Shown here: one piece after another, positions 54,741 to 64,000 of the stretch
Layout: each line of letters opens with the position of its first letter
How positions within the stretch are numbered: the stretch's first letter is position 1
NCBI RefSeq assembly: GCF_902459475.1
Contig: NZ_LR699114.1
Coordinates: 1,612,001 to 1,676,000 of the forward strand
Length of the DNA: 64,000 nucleotides
Direction of reading: 5' to 3'
DNA from: Aquicella lusitana
Lineage (GTDB): Bacteria > Pseudomonadota > Gammaproteobacteria > DSM-16500
Position numbers and translations under genes: made by a program
Notes under the pieces: generated by a model
The model's database searches: none
Seen by the model: the letters and a program-made list of their open reading frames with translations, nothing else
Told to the model about the DNA's origin: nothing

Positions 54741-56714
54741 TCAGAATCCCACCATGTACCAGACTAAAAAGACCAAAATGCCCAGCACCATCGCTAGCGC
54801 ATAGTGATAGATATATCCCGTTTGCATGCGCCGGGACACGCGCGCGAGCCACTGAATGAAGCGACCTGATCCATTCACACAAACGGTATCAATCATCTTC
54901 ACATCACTTACTTCATAACACACATGGCCGGCATCCTGTGTTCCGTGCACCAGCACAATCTGATTAAAATCATCAAAACCATACTTGCGCACCAGTATTG
55001 CATAAACCCAGGCAAACCGTTCCTTAAATAGTCTGGACCATTGCGGAACGCCCGCCGTAAATAGCCACGCCGTAAAAATACCGGCAATGGCAAACCAGAA
55101 TGTGAGTGACTTACCGGCTTCCAGCGCCATCAGCTTGGCACCCGGGTATTCGGTTGATAACGCGTTTAGCACATTGTGTTCAGGCAGCACAAAAATACTA
55201 TTTCCCAATAAGTTGTCAGGCGCAAATAACATGGGGCCAATGAGCAGCTGACCGGCAACCAGGCTAGGTATGGCAAGCGCGATCAATGGAACCAGAACAA
55301 CCCAGGGCGACTCTTTAACGTGGCCCCTCAATTGAGGATCCATGCGCTCATTCGTGTGAAAAGTCATGAATAACGCGCGGAACATATAAAGCGGCGTCAC
55401 AAATGCACCTGCCAGCACACAGAGATAAGCATAACCTGCACCCGGCACCGTGCTTAATTTGACAGCTTCAATGATAATGTCCTTGGAATAAAATCCGGAG
55501 AAAGGTGGAATTGCACAGAGAGCGAGCGAACCGATGACAAAAGTAATATAGGTAATCGGCATATAAGCAGCAAGGCCACCCATTTTACGCATGTCCTGCT
55601 CATGATGTAGGGCGATAATCACAGAACCTGCCGCAAGGAATAACAGCGCCTTGAAAAATGCGTGGGTAATCAGATGAAAAATCGCGGCATCATATGCAGA
55701 AGCGCCTAAAGCCACTGCCATATAGCCCAATTGGGACAAAGTCGAATAAGCGATCACGCGCTTGATGTCATATTGGACGACGGCCACGAGACCCATGAAG
55801 AAAGCGGTTGTGCCGCCAATAACAAGAATAAAGGTAAGCGCAGCAGGTGAAAACTCAAACAGAGGCGACATACGCGCGACCATATAAATACCGGCGGTCA
55901 CCATGGTAGCAGCATGGATCAGTGCGGAAATCGGCGTAGGACCTTCCATGGATTCGGGCAGCCATACATGCAACGGTACTTGTGCTGATTTGCCCATGGC
56001 ACCCACAAAAAGTAAAAAACAAATCATGGTAACCACCGGTACGCTATAACCTGGGATGAATTCCATCATTCTATTCGCGATGAGGGGAACCTGACGAAAC
56101 ACGTCAGTATAGGTGAGCGAATCAAAATACATTAATACCATTGCTGTCGCGAGAATAAAGCCTATATCACCCACACGGTTGGCCAGAAATGCTTTGAGGC
56201 TACCAAAGACAGCGGCTTCTCGTTTAAACCAGAAACCAATCAAGAGATAAGATACGAGACCCACGCCCTCCCAGCCAAAAAACAGCAACAGGAAATTATT
56301 CGCAAGCACGAGCATCAGCATGGCAAAAGTAAACAGGGAAACATAGCTGAAAAAGCGCTGATAACCTGGATCATCCGCCATATAGCCAATGGTGTAAATG
56401 TGCACCATGAAGGAAACAAAAAGCACAATCATCGCCATAGTCGCACTCAGGCGGTCCAAGAGAAAAGCCACATCAAAGCGAAGCATGCCTGCCGTCGCCC
56501 AAGTATAGAAGCTGTCCTGCACGGACGGATGGCCATTCAGGACAATGACTTTAAACAAGTAGCAGGACAATAAAAATGAAATGCCGACCAGTGTAATCAC
56601 AATGCGATGAGTCCATACGCGACCCAGCGCTTTGCCCAATAATCCCGCCAGCAGCGAACCTGCCAGCGGCAACAATGTCATGAGGAGTGCAACCCAAATA
56701 AGAGGATTTTCCAC
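54741..56714 (-). CDS. nuoL: NADH-quinone oxidoreductase subunit L
   Basis: A 657-residue subunit, the largest antiporter-like part of the membrane arm, with the long lateral helix at the C-terminal end. Seen are FFGWEGVGLVSYLLIGFWF, GKSAQVPLHVWLPESMEGP, HAATMVTAGIYMVARMSPLF and DIKRVIAYSTLSQLGYMAVA. Full-length and in order after nuoK (5-base gap). Confidence 0.98.
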   Translation of the reverse strand: MENPLIWVALLMTLLPLAGSLLAGLLGKALGRVWTHRIVITLVGISFLLSCYLFKVIVLNGHPSVQDSFYTWATAGMLRFDVAFLLDRLSATMAMIVLFVSFMVHIYTIGYMADDPGYQRFFSYVSLFTFAMLMLVLANNFLLLFFGWEGVGLVSYLLIGFWFKREAAVFGSLKAFLANRVGDIGFILATAMVLMYFDSLTYTDVFRQVPLIANRMMEFIPGYSVPVVTMICFLLFVGAMGKSAQVPLHVWLPESMEGPTPISALIHAATMVTAGIYMVARMSPLFEFSPAALTFILVIGGTTAFFMGLVAVVQYDIKRVIAYSTLSQLGYMAVALGASAYDAAIFHLITHAFFKALLFLAAGSVIIALHHEQDMRKMGGLAAYMPITYITFVIGSLALCAIPPFSGFYSKDIIIEAVKLSTVPGAGYAYLCVLAGAFVTPLYMFRALFMTFHTNERMDPQLRGHVKESPWVVLVPLIALAIPSLVAGQLLIGPMLFAPDNLLGNSIFVLPEHNVLNALSTEYPGAKLMALEAGKSLTFWFAIAGIFTAWLFTAGVPQWSRLFKERFAWVYAILVRKYGFDDFNQIVLVHGTQDAGHVCYEVSDVKMIDTVCVNGSGRFIQWLARVSRRMQTGYIYHYALAMVLGILVFLVWYMVGF

Positions 56715-56719
56715 TTTCG

Positions 56720-57025
56720 CTATCCTTTTAATGCATCAAGATTTTGAACTTCGATTGTTCCGCGTTTGCGGTAAAACACAACCAGAATCGCAAGTCCGAT
56801 CGCCGCTTCAGCCGCCGCGACTGTCAAAATAAAAAAGACAAATACCTGGCCTATGTAATTTTGCAGAAAATAAGAAAAGGCAATAAAGTTGGTATTAACA
56901 GCCAACAAAATCAACTCAATGGACATGAGCAGCACGATGATATTTTTACGGTTTAAAATAATACCCGCAATGCCTAAACCAAATAAGAGCGCGGCCACGA
57001 TTAAAAATTCAGTCAGCGATGGCAT
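56720..57025 (-). CDS. nuoK: NADH-quinone oxidoreductase subunit K
   Basis: A 101-residue three-helix subunit. The two buried glutamates are in [16 protein letters not shown] (helix 2) and [20 protein letters not shown] (helix 3). It couples the quinone site to proton pumping. Start [18 protein letters not shown]. 124 bases separate it from nuoJ; that gap has no gene. Confidence 0.97.
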   Translation of the reverse strand: MPSLTEFLIVAALLFGLGIAGIILNRKNIIVLLMSIELILLAVNTNFIAFSYFLQNYIGQVFVFFILTVAAAEAAIGLAILVVFYRKRGTIEVQNLDALKG

Positions 57026-57149
57026 GGTTATTCACCTTGATCTTGTGAAAATGTTGCTTGATTCATTTTAAACTTTCTAACCCCTTTTATCTGAACTCGA
57101 TTTTTTAATACCAGACGCTGCAACAAGTGGGACACAATAAAATACCTTG

Positions 57150-57776
57150 CTATTCCTCTTTGTTACCTTTCTCTTTCTTCGCCGCGGGCATTTTTACCAA
57201 TCGCACACGGTCTTCAGGGCGTACGGAAATCTGCTTATTTGCATCCTGCACCTTGCGACGCACAGGTCCGCGATGAGTAAGCGTGATGGCAGCGATAATG
57301 GCTGCGAGCAGTAATACGCCTGCAATCTCAAAAGGATAGGCATAATCCGTATAAAGTACCGCGCCCAGCTCACGGATATTACTAAAATGGGGAGGCTCCG
57401 GCGCAGGCGCAGGCATCTGCGTCAGACCAAAATTTTCAGGCCCCACAGCGGCAATAGTTAATCCCGTGATAATCAGCACAACAATGATACCGAACGGCAG
57501 ATAACGCACGAAGCCGCTACGGACGGATTCTCTATCAATGCTCAGCATCATGACCACAAACAGGAACAGTGTCATTACCGCGCCTACGTAAACAAGCAGC
57601 AAAATCAGCGATAAAAATTCAGCGTGCAACAGCATCCAGATGCCGGCCATGGCAAAAAAGGTCACCACAAGCGACAGCACGCTGCGTACGGGATTGCGCA
57701 CTGTAATCACTGCAACCGCAGAGCATACGGCAACGGTTGCGAAAAGATAAAAAATAATATGCAAAGGTGTCAGCAT
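57150..57776 (-). CDS. nuoJ: NADH-quinone oxidoreductase subunit J
   Basis: A 208-residue five-helix subunit of the membrane arm. The N-terminus HIIFYLFATVAVCSAVAVIT and the helix LILLLVYVGAVMTLFLFVVM (pi-bulge region) match the family. A charged C-terminal tail (about residues 170-208, ending AAKKEKGNKEE) extends beyond the last helix. Confidence 0.95.
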   Translation of the reverse strand: MLTPLHIIFYLFATVAVCSAVAVITVRNPVRSVLSLVVTFFAMAGIWMLLHAEFLSLILLLVYVGAVMTLFLFVVMMLSIDRESVRSGFVRYLPFGIIVVLIITGLTIAAVGPENFGLTQMPAPAPEPPHFSNIRELGAVLYTDYAYPFEIAGVLLLAAIIAAITLTHRGPVRRKVQDANKQISVRPEDRVRLVKMPAAKKEKGNKEE

Positions 57777-57873
57777 TAAATTTTTTCCACTGTTAGTAAA
57801 CCCATTTCAAACTATTCTTTAAGCACCTTCTTAAATCACGTAACAACTTTTTGGCCTTCGTGATGATCTCTCA

Positions 57874-58365
57874 TCAACGATACGGCCGATCTTCTTTTCT
57901 AGCCTTAGCAATCTCAGCTTCATATTTATCACCAATCGCGAGCAACTTTTCTTTAGTTAAAATATTTTCACCACGTTCTGTAATGTGATAATCCGCCATG
58001 TTAGTCAGCACAATGGAATCCACCGGACAAGCTTCTTCACAAAAACCACAATAAATACACTTGAACAAATCAATTTCATACAGCGTCGTCCGTCGTGAAC
58101 CATCTGCTCGTGGTTCAGATTCAATCGTAATGGCTAGTGCGGGACAAACCGCTTCGCATAATTTGCAGGCAATGCAACGTTCTTCGCCGTTTGGATAGCG
58201 GCGCAAGGCATGAACACCGCGAAAACGCGGCGAGGTAGGCGTTTTTTCTTCCGGATATTGAATGGTAAATTTCTTTTTCCAGAAATAACGGCCCGTGACG
58301 CGCATCCCTGTTAAGAGATCCCATAGCGAAAAACTTTTTACATATTGCGCAAGACGTCGCCACAT
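57874..58365 (-). CDS. nuoI: NADH-quinone oxidoreductase subunit I
   Basis: A 163-residue ferredoxin-like subunit carrying two 4Fe-4S clusters (N6a and N6b): [12 protein letters not shown] and [12 protein letters not shown]. It passes electrons toward the quinone site. The N-terminal helix ([20 protein letters not shown]) anchors it at the membrane. 97 bases separate it from nuoJ. Confidence 0.98.
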   Translation of the reverse strand: MWRRLAQYVKSFSLWDLLTGMRVTGRYFWKKKFTIQYPEEKTPTSPRFRGVHALRRYPNGEERCIACKLCEAVCPALAITIESEPRADGSRRTTLYEIDLFKCIYCGFCEEACPVDSIVLTNMADYHITERGENILTKEKLLAIGDKYEAEIAKARKEDRPYR

Positions 58366-58407
58366 ATTTTTAACCTCTAATTTCTAGCGTGCTGATGAGC
58401 ACTCATT

Positions 58408-59433
58408 TTATGCAAACCACGGGCTCACTTTAAAATGTACCGCAAAGGCAATCACCACCACCCAGATTAATGTCAGCGGAATAAAAATCTTCCAGCCCAA
58501 ACGCATGATCTGGTCATAACGATAACGTGGGAAAGTTGCCCTGAACCATAAATAACAATAGAGAAAAAAGCTGACTTTAATTAGCAGCCATACAAATCCC
58601 GGTACCCAGGCAAAAAGAGAATCGAGATAAGGAATGCCTTGAAACGGTGACAACCATCCGCCCAAAAAGAGCAGCGAAGCGAGTGTCGAGATCAGCGTCA
58701 TGTTGACATATTCGGCGAAGAAAAATAAAGCAAAGGTCACGCCTGAATATTCCACATGGAATCCTGCCACAATTTCTGATTCGCCTTCCGCCACGTCAAA
58801 TGGTAAACGATTGGTTTCCGCGACACCGGATGCCCAGTAAACAATGAAAAGTGGCAGTAACGGCAACCAGTACCAGCGCCAGAAGCCGCCATTTTGCGCA
58901 CTCACAATATCCTGAAAGTTGAGTGAGCCGGCTGCCATCATGACACCAATCAGCGCAAAGCCCATGGCGATTTCATAAGAAATGGATTGCGCCGCAGCGC
59001 GTAGCGAGCCAAACATGGCGTATTTAGAATTAGAAGCCCAGCCGGCAATCATAATGCCATAAACAGAAAGAGATGAAATGGCAAGTGTATATAAAACACC
59101 CGCATTGATATTGGCCAGCACCACACCCTTATCAAAAGGAATAACCGCCCAGCCAATCAACGCCGTGCTAAAACTAATAATGGGCGCGATTATAAACAGA
59201 AAACGATTCGATGCAGTGGGAACAATAATTTCCTTAGTCAGGAGTTTGATGGTATCAGCAAATGGCTGGAGCAAACCTCGCGGGCCTATACGGTTAGGTC
59301 CGATACGCACATGCATATAGCCGATGACCTTGCGCTCAAAATAGGTGAGATAAAGCACAACCACCACGAGCCCAATGATGATCGCAACAATCTTGAGAAG
59401 GATAATCGCTATTAAAAATAAGCTGTCCAGCAT
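58408..59433 (-). CDS. nuoH: NADH-quinone oxidoreductase subunit H
   Basis: A 341-residue eight-helix subunit that forms the quinone chamber. Key stretches: [56 protein letters not shown] and [20 protein letters not shown] (the E-rich loop). It lies after a 221-bp gap that contains a MITE-like repeat, unusual inside this operon. Confidence 0.98.
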   Translation of the reverse strand: MLDSLFLIAIILLKIVAIIIGLVVVVLYLTYFERKVIGYMHVRIGPNRIGPRGLLQPFADTIKLLTKEIIVPTASNRFLFIIAPIISFSTALIGWAVIPFDKGVVLANINAGVLYTLAISSLSVYGIMIAGWASNSKYAMFGSLRAAAQSISYEIAMGFALIGVMMAAGSLNFQDIVSAQNGGFWRWYWLPLLPLFIVYWASGVAETNRLPFDVAEGESEIVAGFHVEYSGVTFALFFFAEYVNMTLISTLASLLFLGGWLSPFQGIPYLDSLFAWVPGFVWLLIKVSFFLYCYLWFRATFPRYRYDQIMRLGWKIFIPLTLIWVVVIAFAVHFKVSPWFA

Positions 59434-59463
59434 TTTATTTTTTTACCTCATGTCCCGTACCGC

Positions 59464-59658
59464 TTGTTTGTCTGCCATTTTTACAAAATGTTCAGCAACA
59501 CTGTCATCCTGAGAACGTTTGCTCGAAGGATCTCTTTTATACACCTTAAGATCCTTCGCTACGCTCAGGATGACAAAGTTGCGCTCAGGATGACAAGGCT
59601 GCGCTCGAGGATGACAAATTTATGAACATCCCTCAAAAATGGCCACAGTCCAGTTTAT
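59464..59658. repeat. MITE-like repeat inside the nuo operon, between nuoH and nuoG
   Basis: A copy of the TA-flanked repeat. The left part reads TCTGCCATTTTTACAAAATG, then CTGTCATCCTGAG, GAAGGATCTC and the complementary arm AGATCCTTCGC. Extra GCGCTCAGGATGACAA units follow, then the right end AAAAATGGCCACAGTCCAGT. The right terminus contributes the nuoG stop codon (TAA in TAAACTGG on the minus strand). The transcript of the whole operon must run through the long hairpin. Confidence 0.82.
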
Positions 59659-62006
59659 AACTTTTCAATCTCCACCTTTCCAATCAAATCACCCAGCCTG
59701 CTTGTGGCCGCAATCCCGCCTGCTATCCAGACTGCACCTTCCGCGATGCGCGCATCCAGCATGACGGATAATTGCGCCTCGCCCGAGGATTGCCGCACAG
59801 CGACGGTGCTGCCTTCATGTAAATCAAACTGAGCCGCTGTCTTAGGATGCATGCGAATTGCCGCTACATCGCCTTCCATCAGTGTCTGCGCGTCCTGCAA
59901 TGGTTTCGCACGCCGTACCAGACTGTCGACCGCATAAAGTGGAATCTCTCCAATGCGAGTCAAGCCGGCCGTTTCCTGTGTTAAGGAAAAATGGTCGGGC
60001 TGCGTTAGCTTCGTCTTTTCCATTGAATTTTTTTCGACAAGCGCTTTTATTTCGTGTTTAACTTCTTCCGCACTTTCATAACCAAAGCCTTCAAGATGCA
60101 GAAAATTTCCCAGCACGCGCAATATCTTCCATGCTGGGCGCGATAAACCATAAGCTTGCGCAACGCCATTAAAACTTTGCCACTCACCTGTCGCATTGAT
60201 AAACGTACCTGCGGTTTCGGTAAAAGGCGCGATCGGCAGAATAATATCTGCATGCGCTTCCAGGACGGGATTTCTATACATTGACAAGGCGATCACGCAT
60301 TTAGCTTGTTTGAGCGCGGCAATCGCATGCGCTGCGTTTGCGCAATCCAGATCAGGTTCGACATTTAGCAATAGATATGCCTTACGTGGTTTTTCCAGCA
60401 TGGCATAAGCGCTTAAACCGCAATAATTGATCGCTTCACCAGCCGCATGTCGATGTGGCACCGCACCCGCTAACCAGCCGCCGGCTGTATTGGCTCCATC
60501 CGTCAACATACCTACGCGAGCACCCGTGAATTCAGCCAGCTGCTCGGCAAGATAACGAATCGTAGCTGCCCGCGGATGATGCAACGCCATTGCGCCGAGG
60601 AGAATGGAAACTTTCTGTTTTCCTCGCAGCACTTCTGTTATCGCCTTTGTCTCATCATCAGCGCTAACATTGTCGAATTTAGCCTGGAAGTCATTTACCA
60701 GCGCTGCTAACACCTGCGGAATGCGATCGGGCGACACGGTTTTTTTCGCGCGCAATTTGAAATTGAATTCGTAATCCACCGGGTTCACTGCCACAATCGC
60801 CGCGCCATTCAATGCAGCCTTGCGTACACGCAAACCTACCAGCGGCTGTTCTTTTTGAATATTACAGCCAATGAGAATAATGGCATCTGACTGCTCAAGC
60901 TCGGTCAGTGACATTTGCAGTCCCGGAAAAGCAGGCATCGCTGCCTGATCTGTCGTATCTATTTCCCGCAGGCGATGATCAATGTGCGGACTGCCGAGCT
61001 GGCGCATGATTTTCTGCAGCAAATAAAATTCTTCCAATGTGGAATTGGGTGAAGCAAGCGCACCTAATTTATCGGCGCCAAATTCAGCAATCGCTTCATG
61101 CAATTGGGTCGCAGCCATTTCAAATGCCTTGTGCCACTCTACTACTTGCAGCTTTCCATCCAGCCGAACCAGTGGCTCCTCCAGACGATCAGCATGATAA
61201 AGGCCGGTATAACTAAAACGGTCACGGTCAGCAAGCCAGGTTTCATTCACTGCCTTGTTTTCACGCGACACAACGCGCATCACTTTGCCATAGAGGGTAT
61301 GAATATTTAAATTGGCACCTACACAGTCATGAGGGCTGATGCTGGGCGATTGCATCATTTCCCATGCGCGCGCGGTAAAACGATAGGGCTTGGAAGTTAG
61401 CGCACCTACCGGACAAAGATCGATAATATTGCCCGATACTTCAGAAGTCATGGCATGCTCAACAAAGGTGCTGATTTCTTCATGCTCGCCGCGGAAAGTC
61501 ACGCCGAGTTCACGCACACCTGCAACCTCTGCACCAAAACGCACACAGCGTGTGCAAAGAATACAGCGCGTCATTTCTGTTGCAATGAGCGGCCCCAAAT
61601 TTTCATTCGCTACAGCGCGCTTGCTTTCGGTATAACAGGATTGGGATGACCCATATCCCATGGAAAGATCCTGTAATTCACATTCGCCGCCTTGATCGCA
61701 GATAGGGCAATCCAGCGGATGATTTATCAGTAAAAACTCCATAACAGCGCGCTGCGCATCAATGGTTTTTTGCGACTGGGTAAATACTTTCATGCCGGGT
61801 GTCACAGGGGTTGCACAAGCCGGCAGTGCTTTAGGCGATTTTTCCACTTCCACCAGGCACATGCGGCAGTTTGCCGCAACGGATAAATGTTTGTGATAAC
61901 AAAAACGCGGAATATAAATACCCGCTTCATCCGCTACCTGAATGACAGTCTGGTTCGGCTTTGCCGTTAATTTTCGCCCATCTATTTCAATTTCAATATC
62001 GGCCAT
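59655..62006 (-). CDS. nuoG: NADH-quinone oxidoreductase subunit G
   Basis: A 783-residue iron-sulfur subunit of the peripheral arm. The N-terminus has a 2Fe-2S ferredoxin domain (IPRFCYHKHLSVAANCRMCL), the His/Cys cluster motif HPLDCPICDQGGECELQDL and RCILCTRCVRFG with GNIIDLCPVGALTSKPYRF. The C-terminal two thirds is a molybdopterin-oxidoreductase-like fold without a cofactor. ATG 62006 is preceded by AAAGG; the longer frame from 62054 would overlap nuoF. The stop codon lies in the terminal repeat of a MITE, so the last residues may have been reset by that insertion. Confidence 0.96.
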   Translation of the reverse strand: MADIEIEIDGRKLTAKPNQTVIQVADEAGIYIPRFCYHKHLSVAANCRMCLVEVEKSPKALPACATPVTPGMKVFTQSQKTIDAQRAVMEFLLINHPLDCPICDQGGECELQDLSMGYGSSQSCYTESKRAVANENLGPLIATEMTRCILCTRCVRFGAEVAGVRELGVTFRGEHEEISTFVEHAMTSEVSGNIIDLCPVGALTSKPYRFTARAWEMMQSPSISPHDCVGANLNIHTLYGKVMRVVSRENKAVNETWLADRDRFSYTGLYHADRLEEPLVRLDGKLQVVEWHKAFEMAATQLHEAIAEFGADKLGALASPNSTLEEFYLLQKIMRQLGSPHIDHRLREIDTTDQAAMPAFPGLQMSLTELEQSDAIILIGCNIQKEQPLVGLRVRKAALNGAAIVAVNPVDYEFNFKLRAKKTVSPDRIPQVLAALVNDFQAKFDNVSADDETKAITEVLRGKQKVSILLGAMALHHPRAATIRYLAEQLAEFTGARVGMLTDGANTAGGWLAGAVPHRHAAGEAINYCGLSAYAMLEKPRKAYLLLNVEPDLDCANAAHAIAALKQAKCVIALSMYRNPVLEAHADIILPIAPFTETAGTFINATGEWQSFNGVAQAYGLSRPAWKILRVLGNFLHLEGFGYESAEEVKHEIKALVEKNSMEKTKLTQPDHFSLTQETAGLTRIGEIPLYAVDSLVRRAKPLQDAQTLMEGDVAAIRMHPKTAAQFDLHEGSTVAVRQSSGEAQLSVMLDARIAEGAVWIAGGIAATSRLGDLIGKVEIEKL

Positions 62007-62025
62007 GGCTAACCTTTCAATTTCA

Positions 62026-63300
62026 TTATTTACATTCCGGCAAACATGTTCCATGCTCTACATGGTAAAGAAATTCATCATAAAAATGCTTGAGGCATCC
62101 GCCTACCGGCCACGCGGCCGCTTCGCCGAATGCGCAGATGGTACGGCCTTCAATATTTTTGGCAGCGCGGCGCAGCGTTTCCAAATCTGCTTTGGTGCCA
62201 CGCCCATGTTCAATTTCATGCACTAAACGATAAAGCCATCCTGTGCCTTCACGGCAAGGCGTACATTGGCCGCAGGATTCTTCCATATAGAATTTGGAAA
62301 TGCGTTCCAGTGCTCGAACAATACACGTTGTTTCATCCATCACAATGACTGCACCTGAACCTAAACCCGAGCCTGCTTTTTGAATGGAATCAAAATCCAT
62401 ATCAAGGCCCATGATTATTTCTGCCGGCAAGATAGGCATGGAGGAGCCACCAGGGATAACTGCTTTTAATCGATGACCCGTACGCACACCGCCTGCGAGC
62501 GCCAGCAGGTCTTTGAAAGGCGTGCCAAGCGGCACTTCAAAGTTGCCGGGTTTATTGACATGCCCCGTGACGGAAAAGATTTTGCAGCCACCATTATTCG
62601 GTTTACCCAACCCCAAAAACCATTCTGACCCTTTTTCCATAATGACCGGAATAGAGGCATAGGTTTCTGTATTATTAATTGTGGTCGGACAGCCATATAA
62701 TCCGCGCGCAGCAGGAAAAGGCGGTTTATAACGCGGCCAGCCTCTTTTGCCTTCCAGGGATTCCATCAATGCAGTTTCTTCACCGCAAATATAGGCTCCG
62801 GCGCCCAGGTGAGTATAGAGATCAAAATCAAAACCGGAATCCAGAATATTTTTACCAATCAGGCCTGCTTCGCGCGCTTCCTTGAGCGCCGCTTCGAAAC
62901 GTTCATACGGCTCCCAGTATTCGCCACGGATATAGTTATATCCCACGGTCGCGCCCATGGCATAAGCGCCAATCGCCATGCCTTCGATCAGTTGATGCGG
63001 ATTAAAACGCAGGATATCGCGGTCTTTGCAAGTACCGGGTTCGCCTTCGTCTGAATTACACAGTATGTATTTTTGTCCGGGCATATCGCGGCGTATAAAG
63101 CTCCATTTGAGCCCGGTAGGAAAACCCGCGCCGCCTCTGCCACGCAATGCCGAGACCTTAACTGATTCCACTACTTTTTCCGGCGCAATCTTTTCACGCA
63201 GAATTTTCTTCCACTGCTCATAACCACCGGCGCTGACGTACGTTTGCAGCGTCCATGGCTTGTCCAGATGTAATGTACGAAAGCAAACTTCATTTGCCAT
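62026..63300 (-). CDS. nuoF: NADH-quinone oxidoreductase subunit F
   Basis: A 424-residue subunit that binds NADH, FMN and one 4Fe-4S cluster. Seen are [16 protein letters not shown] (FMN/NADH glycine loop), [34 protein letters not shown] and the cluster motif [15 protein letters not shown]. The Cys that completes the cluster is in [15 protein letters not shown]. Full length; 19 bases before nuoG. Confidence 0.98.
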   Translation of the reverse strand: MANEVCFRTLHLDKPWTLQTYVSAGGYEQWKKILREKIAPEKVVESVKVSALRGRGGAGFPTGLKWSFIRRDMPGQKYILCNSDEGEPGTCKDRDILRFNPHQLIEGMAIGAYAMGATVGYNYIRGEYWEPYERFEAALKEAREAGLIGKNILDSGFDFDLYTHLGAGAYICGEETALMESLEGKRGWPRYKPPFPAARGLYGCPTTINNTETYASIPVIMEKGSEWFLGLGKPNNGGCKIFSVTGHVNKPGNFEVPLGTPFKDLLALAGGVRTGHRLKAVIPGGSSMPILPAEIIMGLDMDFDSIQKAGSGLGSGAVIVMDETTCIVRALERISKFYMEESCGQCTPCREGTGWLYRLVHEIEHGRGTKADLETLRRAAKNIEGRTICAFGEAAAWPVGGCLKHFYDEFLYHVEHGTCLPECK

Positions 63301-63348
63301 GTTGATACCTACTCTTTTCGCTTGAGCTGTTTTTAATGATCGCGCGCA

Positions 63349-63846
63349 TCATCCCAGCTTTCCGAGAATCTCGTCTATTTTTTCAGCCGTCAGGTTTTCA
63401 TAATACGTTTTGCCAATCTGGCATACAGGCGGCGTCACACATGCGCCCAGGCATTCCACTTCTTTTAATGTGAACTTGCCGTCTGCTGTTGTTTCATTGA
63501 CATCCACATTCAGCCGATTTTTAAGATGAGCCAGTATTTTTTCCGAACCATTTAACATACAGGAAATATTGGTGCAAAGCTGTATCACATGCCGACCAAC
63601 AGGCTCAAGATGGTAGAGGGTATAAAATGTGGCGACTTCATAAACGGCAATGCGAGGCATTTCCAGATAATCAGCTACTGCATCCATCCATTCGACCGTG
63701 AGTGAACCGCCGTTTTCTTCCTGTACCAGACGTAGGGCTTCAAATACGCCTGAACGTTTTTGCTCTGGCGGATAACGCAGAATCCACTCATCGATGCGTG
63801 CGCGAATGGCAGGCGTTAAAACAGTTTTCTTGTTTTCTGTCATCAT
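63349..63846 (-). CDS. nuoE: NADH-quinone oxidoreductase subunit E
   Basis: A 165-residue thioredoxin-like subunit with one 2Fe-2S cluster: [11 protein letters not shown] and [16 protein letters not shown] supply the four Cys. It pairs with NuoF in the NADH-oxidising module. The ATG overlaps the nuoD stop (ATGA). Confidence 0.97.
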   Translation of the reverse strand: MMTENKKTVLTPAIRARIDEWILRYPPEQKRSGVFEALRLVQEENGGSLTVEWMDAVADYLEMPRIAVYEVATFYTLYHLEPVGRHVIQLCTNISCMLNGSEKILAHLKNRLNVDVNETTADGKFTLKEVECLGACVTPPVCQIGKTYYENLTAEKIDEILGKLG

Positions 63847-64000
63847 CGGTCAATCTCACCAAAAACAATATCCAGACTGGAAAGAATGGCGACCACATCC
63901 GCAATCATGTGTCCGCGCACCAATTCATTGAGACCTGCAAGGTGCGGAAAGCCAGCTGCGCGTACTTTCAGGCGATAAGGCTTGTTGGCGCCATCGGATA
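63843..64000 (-). CDS. nuoD: NADH-quinone oxidoreductase subunit D, C-terminal end (runs off the window)
   Basis: The last 51 or so codons are present, read as [20 protein letters not shown] then [20 protein letters not shown] and GEIDR, the canonical NuoD C-terminus near the quinone site. The stop TGA at 63843-63845 overlaps the nuoE start. The gene continues to the right of the window; nuoA-C are expected beyond. Confidence 0.96.
   Translation of the reverse strand, partial: SDGANKPYRLKVRAAGFPHLAGLNELVRGHMIADVVAILSSLDIVFGEIDR

Overview
This 64 kb window comes from a gammaproteobacterium, most likely of the order Legionellales (Coxiella/Aquicella/Rickettsiella side). The reasons are an LbtU-type siderophore porin, a YREK-type IS4 element, many short palindromic intergenic repeats, a candidate Dot/Icm-type substrate with an acidic E-block C-terminus, and gammaproteobacterial gene pairs (ibaG-murA, divergent trmJ/suhB, yajC-secD-secF, nuoD-N). 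The genus was not tested by any search.

Layout. 1-2.8 kb: the 5' part of aceE, then btuF and ampE. 3.0-5.2 kb: ibaG, murA and an exported pentapeptide-repeat protein. 5.3-7.9 kb: three arn-like genes for a 4-amino-sugar envelope modification. 8.2-13.6 kb: a repeat-rich stretch with a peroxiredoxin, an IS4-family element inserted inside a MITE-like repeat, an LbtU-type porin, and a 270-bp tandem triplication carrying copies of the 3' end of rnt (RNase T). 13.7-18.0 kb: putA with an overlapping cation/proton antiporter gene. 18.0-27.7 kb: accessory genes, namely a candidate effector, a CDF metal exporter, a putative ybaK/archease/rtcB/Sel1 operon, a GT39 membrane glycosyltransferase, a cysteine desulfurase and two tandem paralogues that look like circularly permuted NlpC/P60 hydrolases. 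27.8-34.1 kb: acetoacetate decarboxylase, an FAD oxidoreductase and two convergent paralogous GT-C glycosyltransferases. 34.1-40.9 kb: trmJ/suhB, small proteins, OsmC, a zinc alcohol dehydrogenase, small exported proteins and a multicopper oxidase. 41.0-44.0 kb: a tripartite ABC-2 exporter. 44.2-50.6 kb: secF, secD, yajC and queA, with a purple-acid-phosphatase-like gene where tgt is often found. 51.7-64.0 kb: respiratory complex I, nuoN back to the 3' end of nuoD, all on the minus strand.

How the genes connect. Complex I, PutA (which feeds electrons from proline to quinone) and pyruvate dehydrogenase suggest a respiring, amino-acid-using metabolism. The arn-like genes, three GT-C enzymes and a UDP-galactopyranose-mutase-like flavoprotein suggest envelope glycan remodelling. 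RtcB with archease and a YbaK-type deacylase points to RNA repair and translation quality control.

The least explained items are the permuted NlpC/P60-like pair (25.9-27.6 kb), the phosphatase whose first metal-ligand Asp appears to be Cys (47.6-49.6 kb), the E-block protein (18.0-19.1 kb), and a TA-flanked MITE-like repeat family that has entered the nuo operon, hosted an IS, and been co-amplified with the rnt 3' end. No tRNA, rRNA or CRISPR array was recognised.
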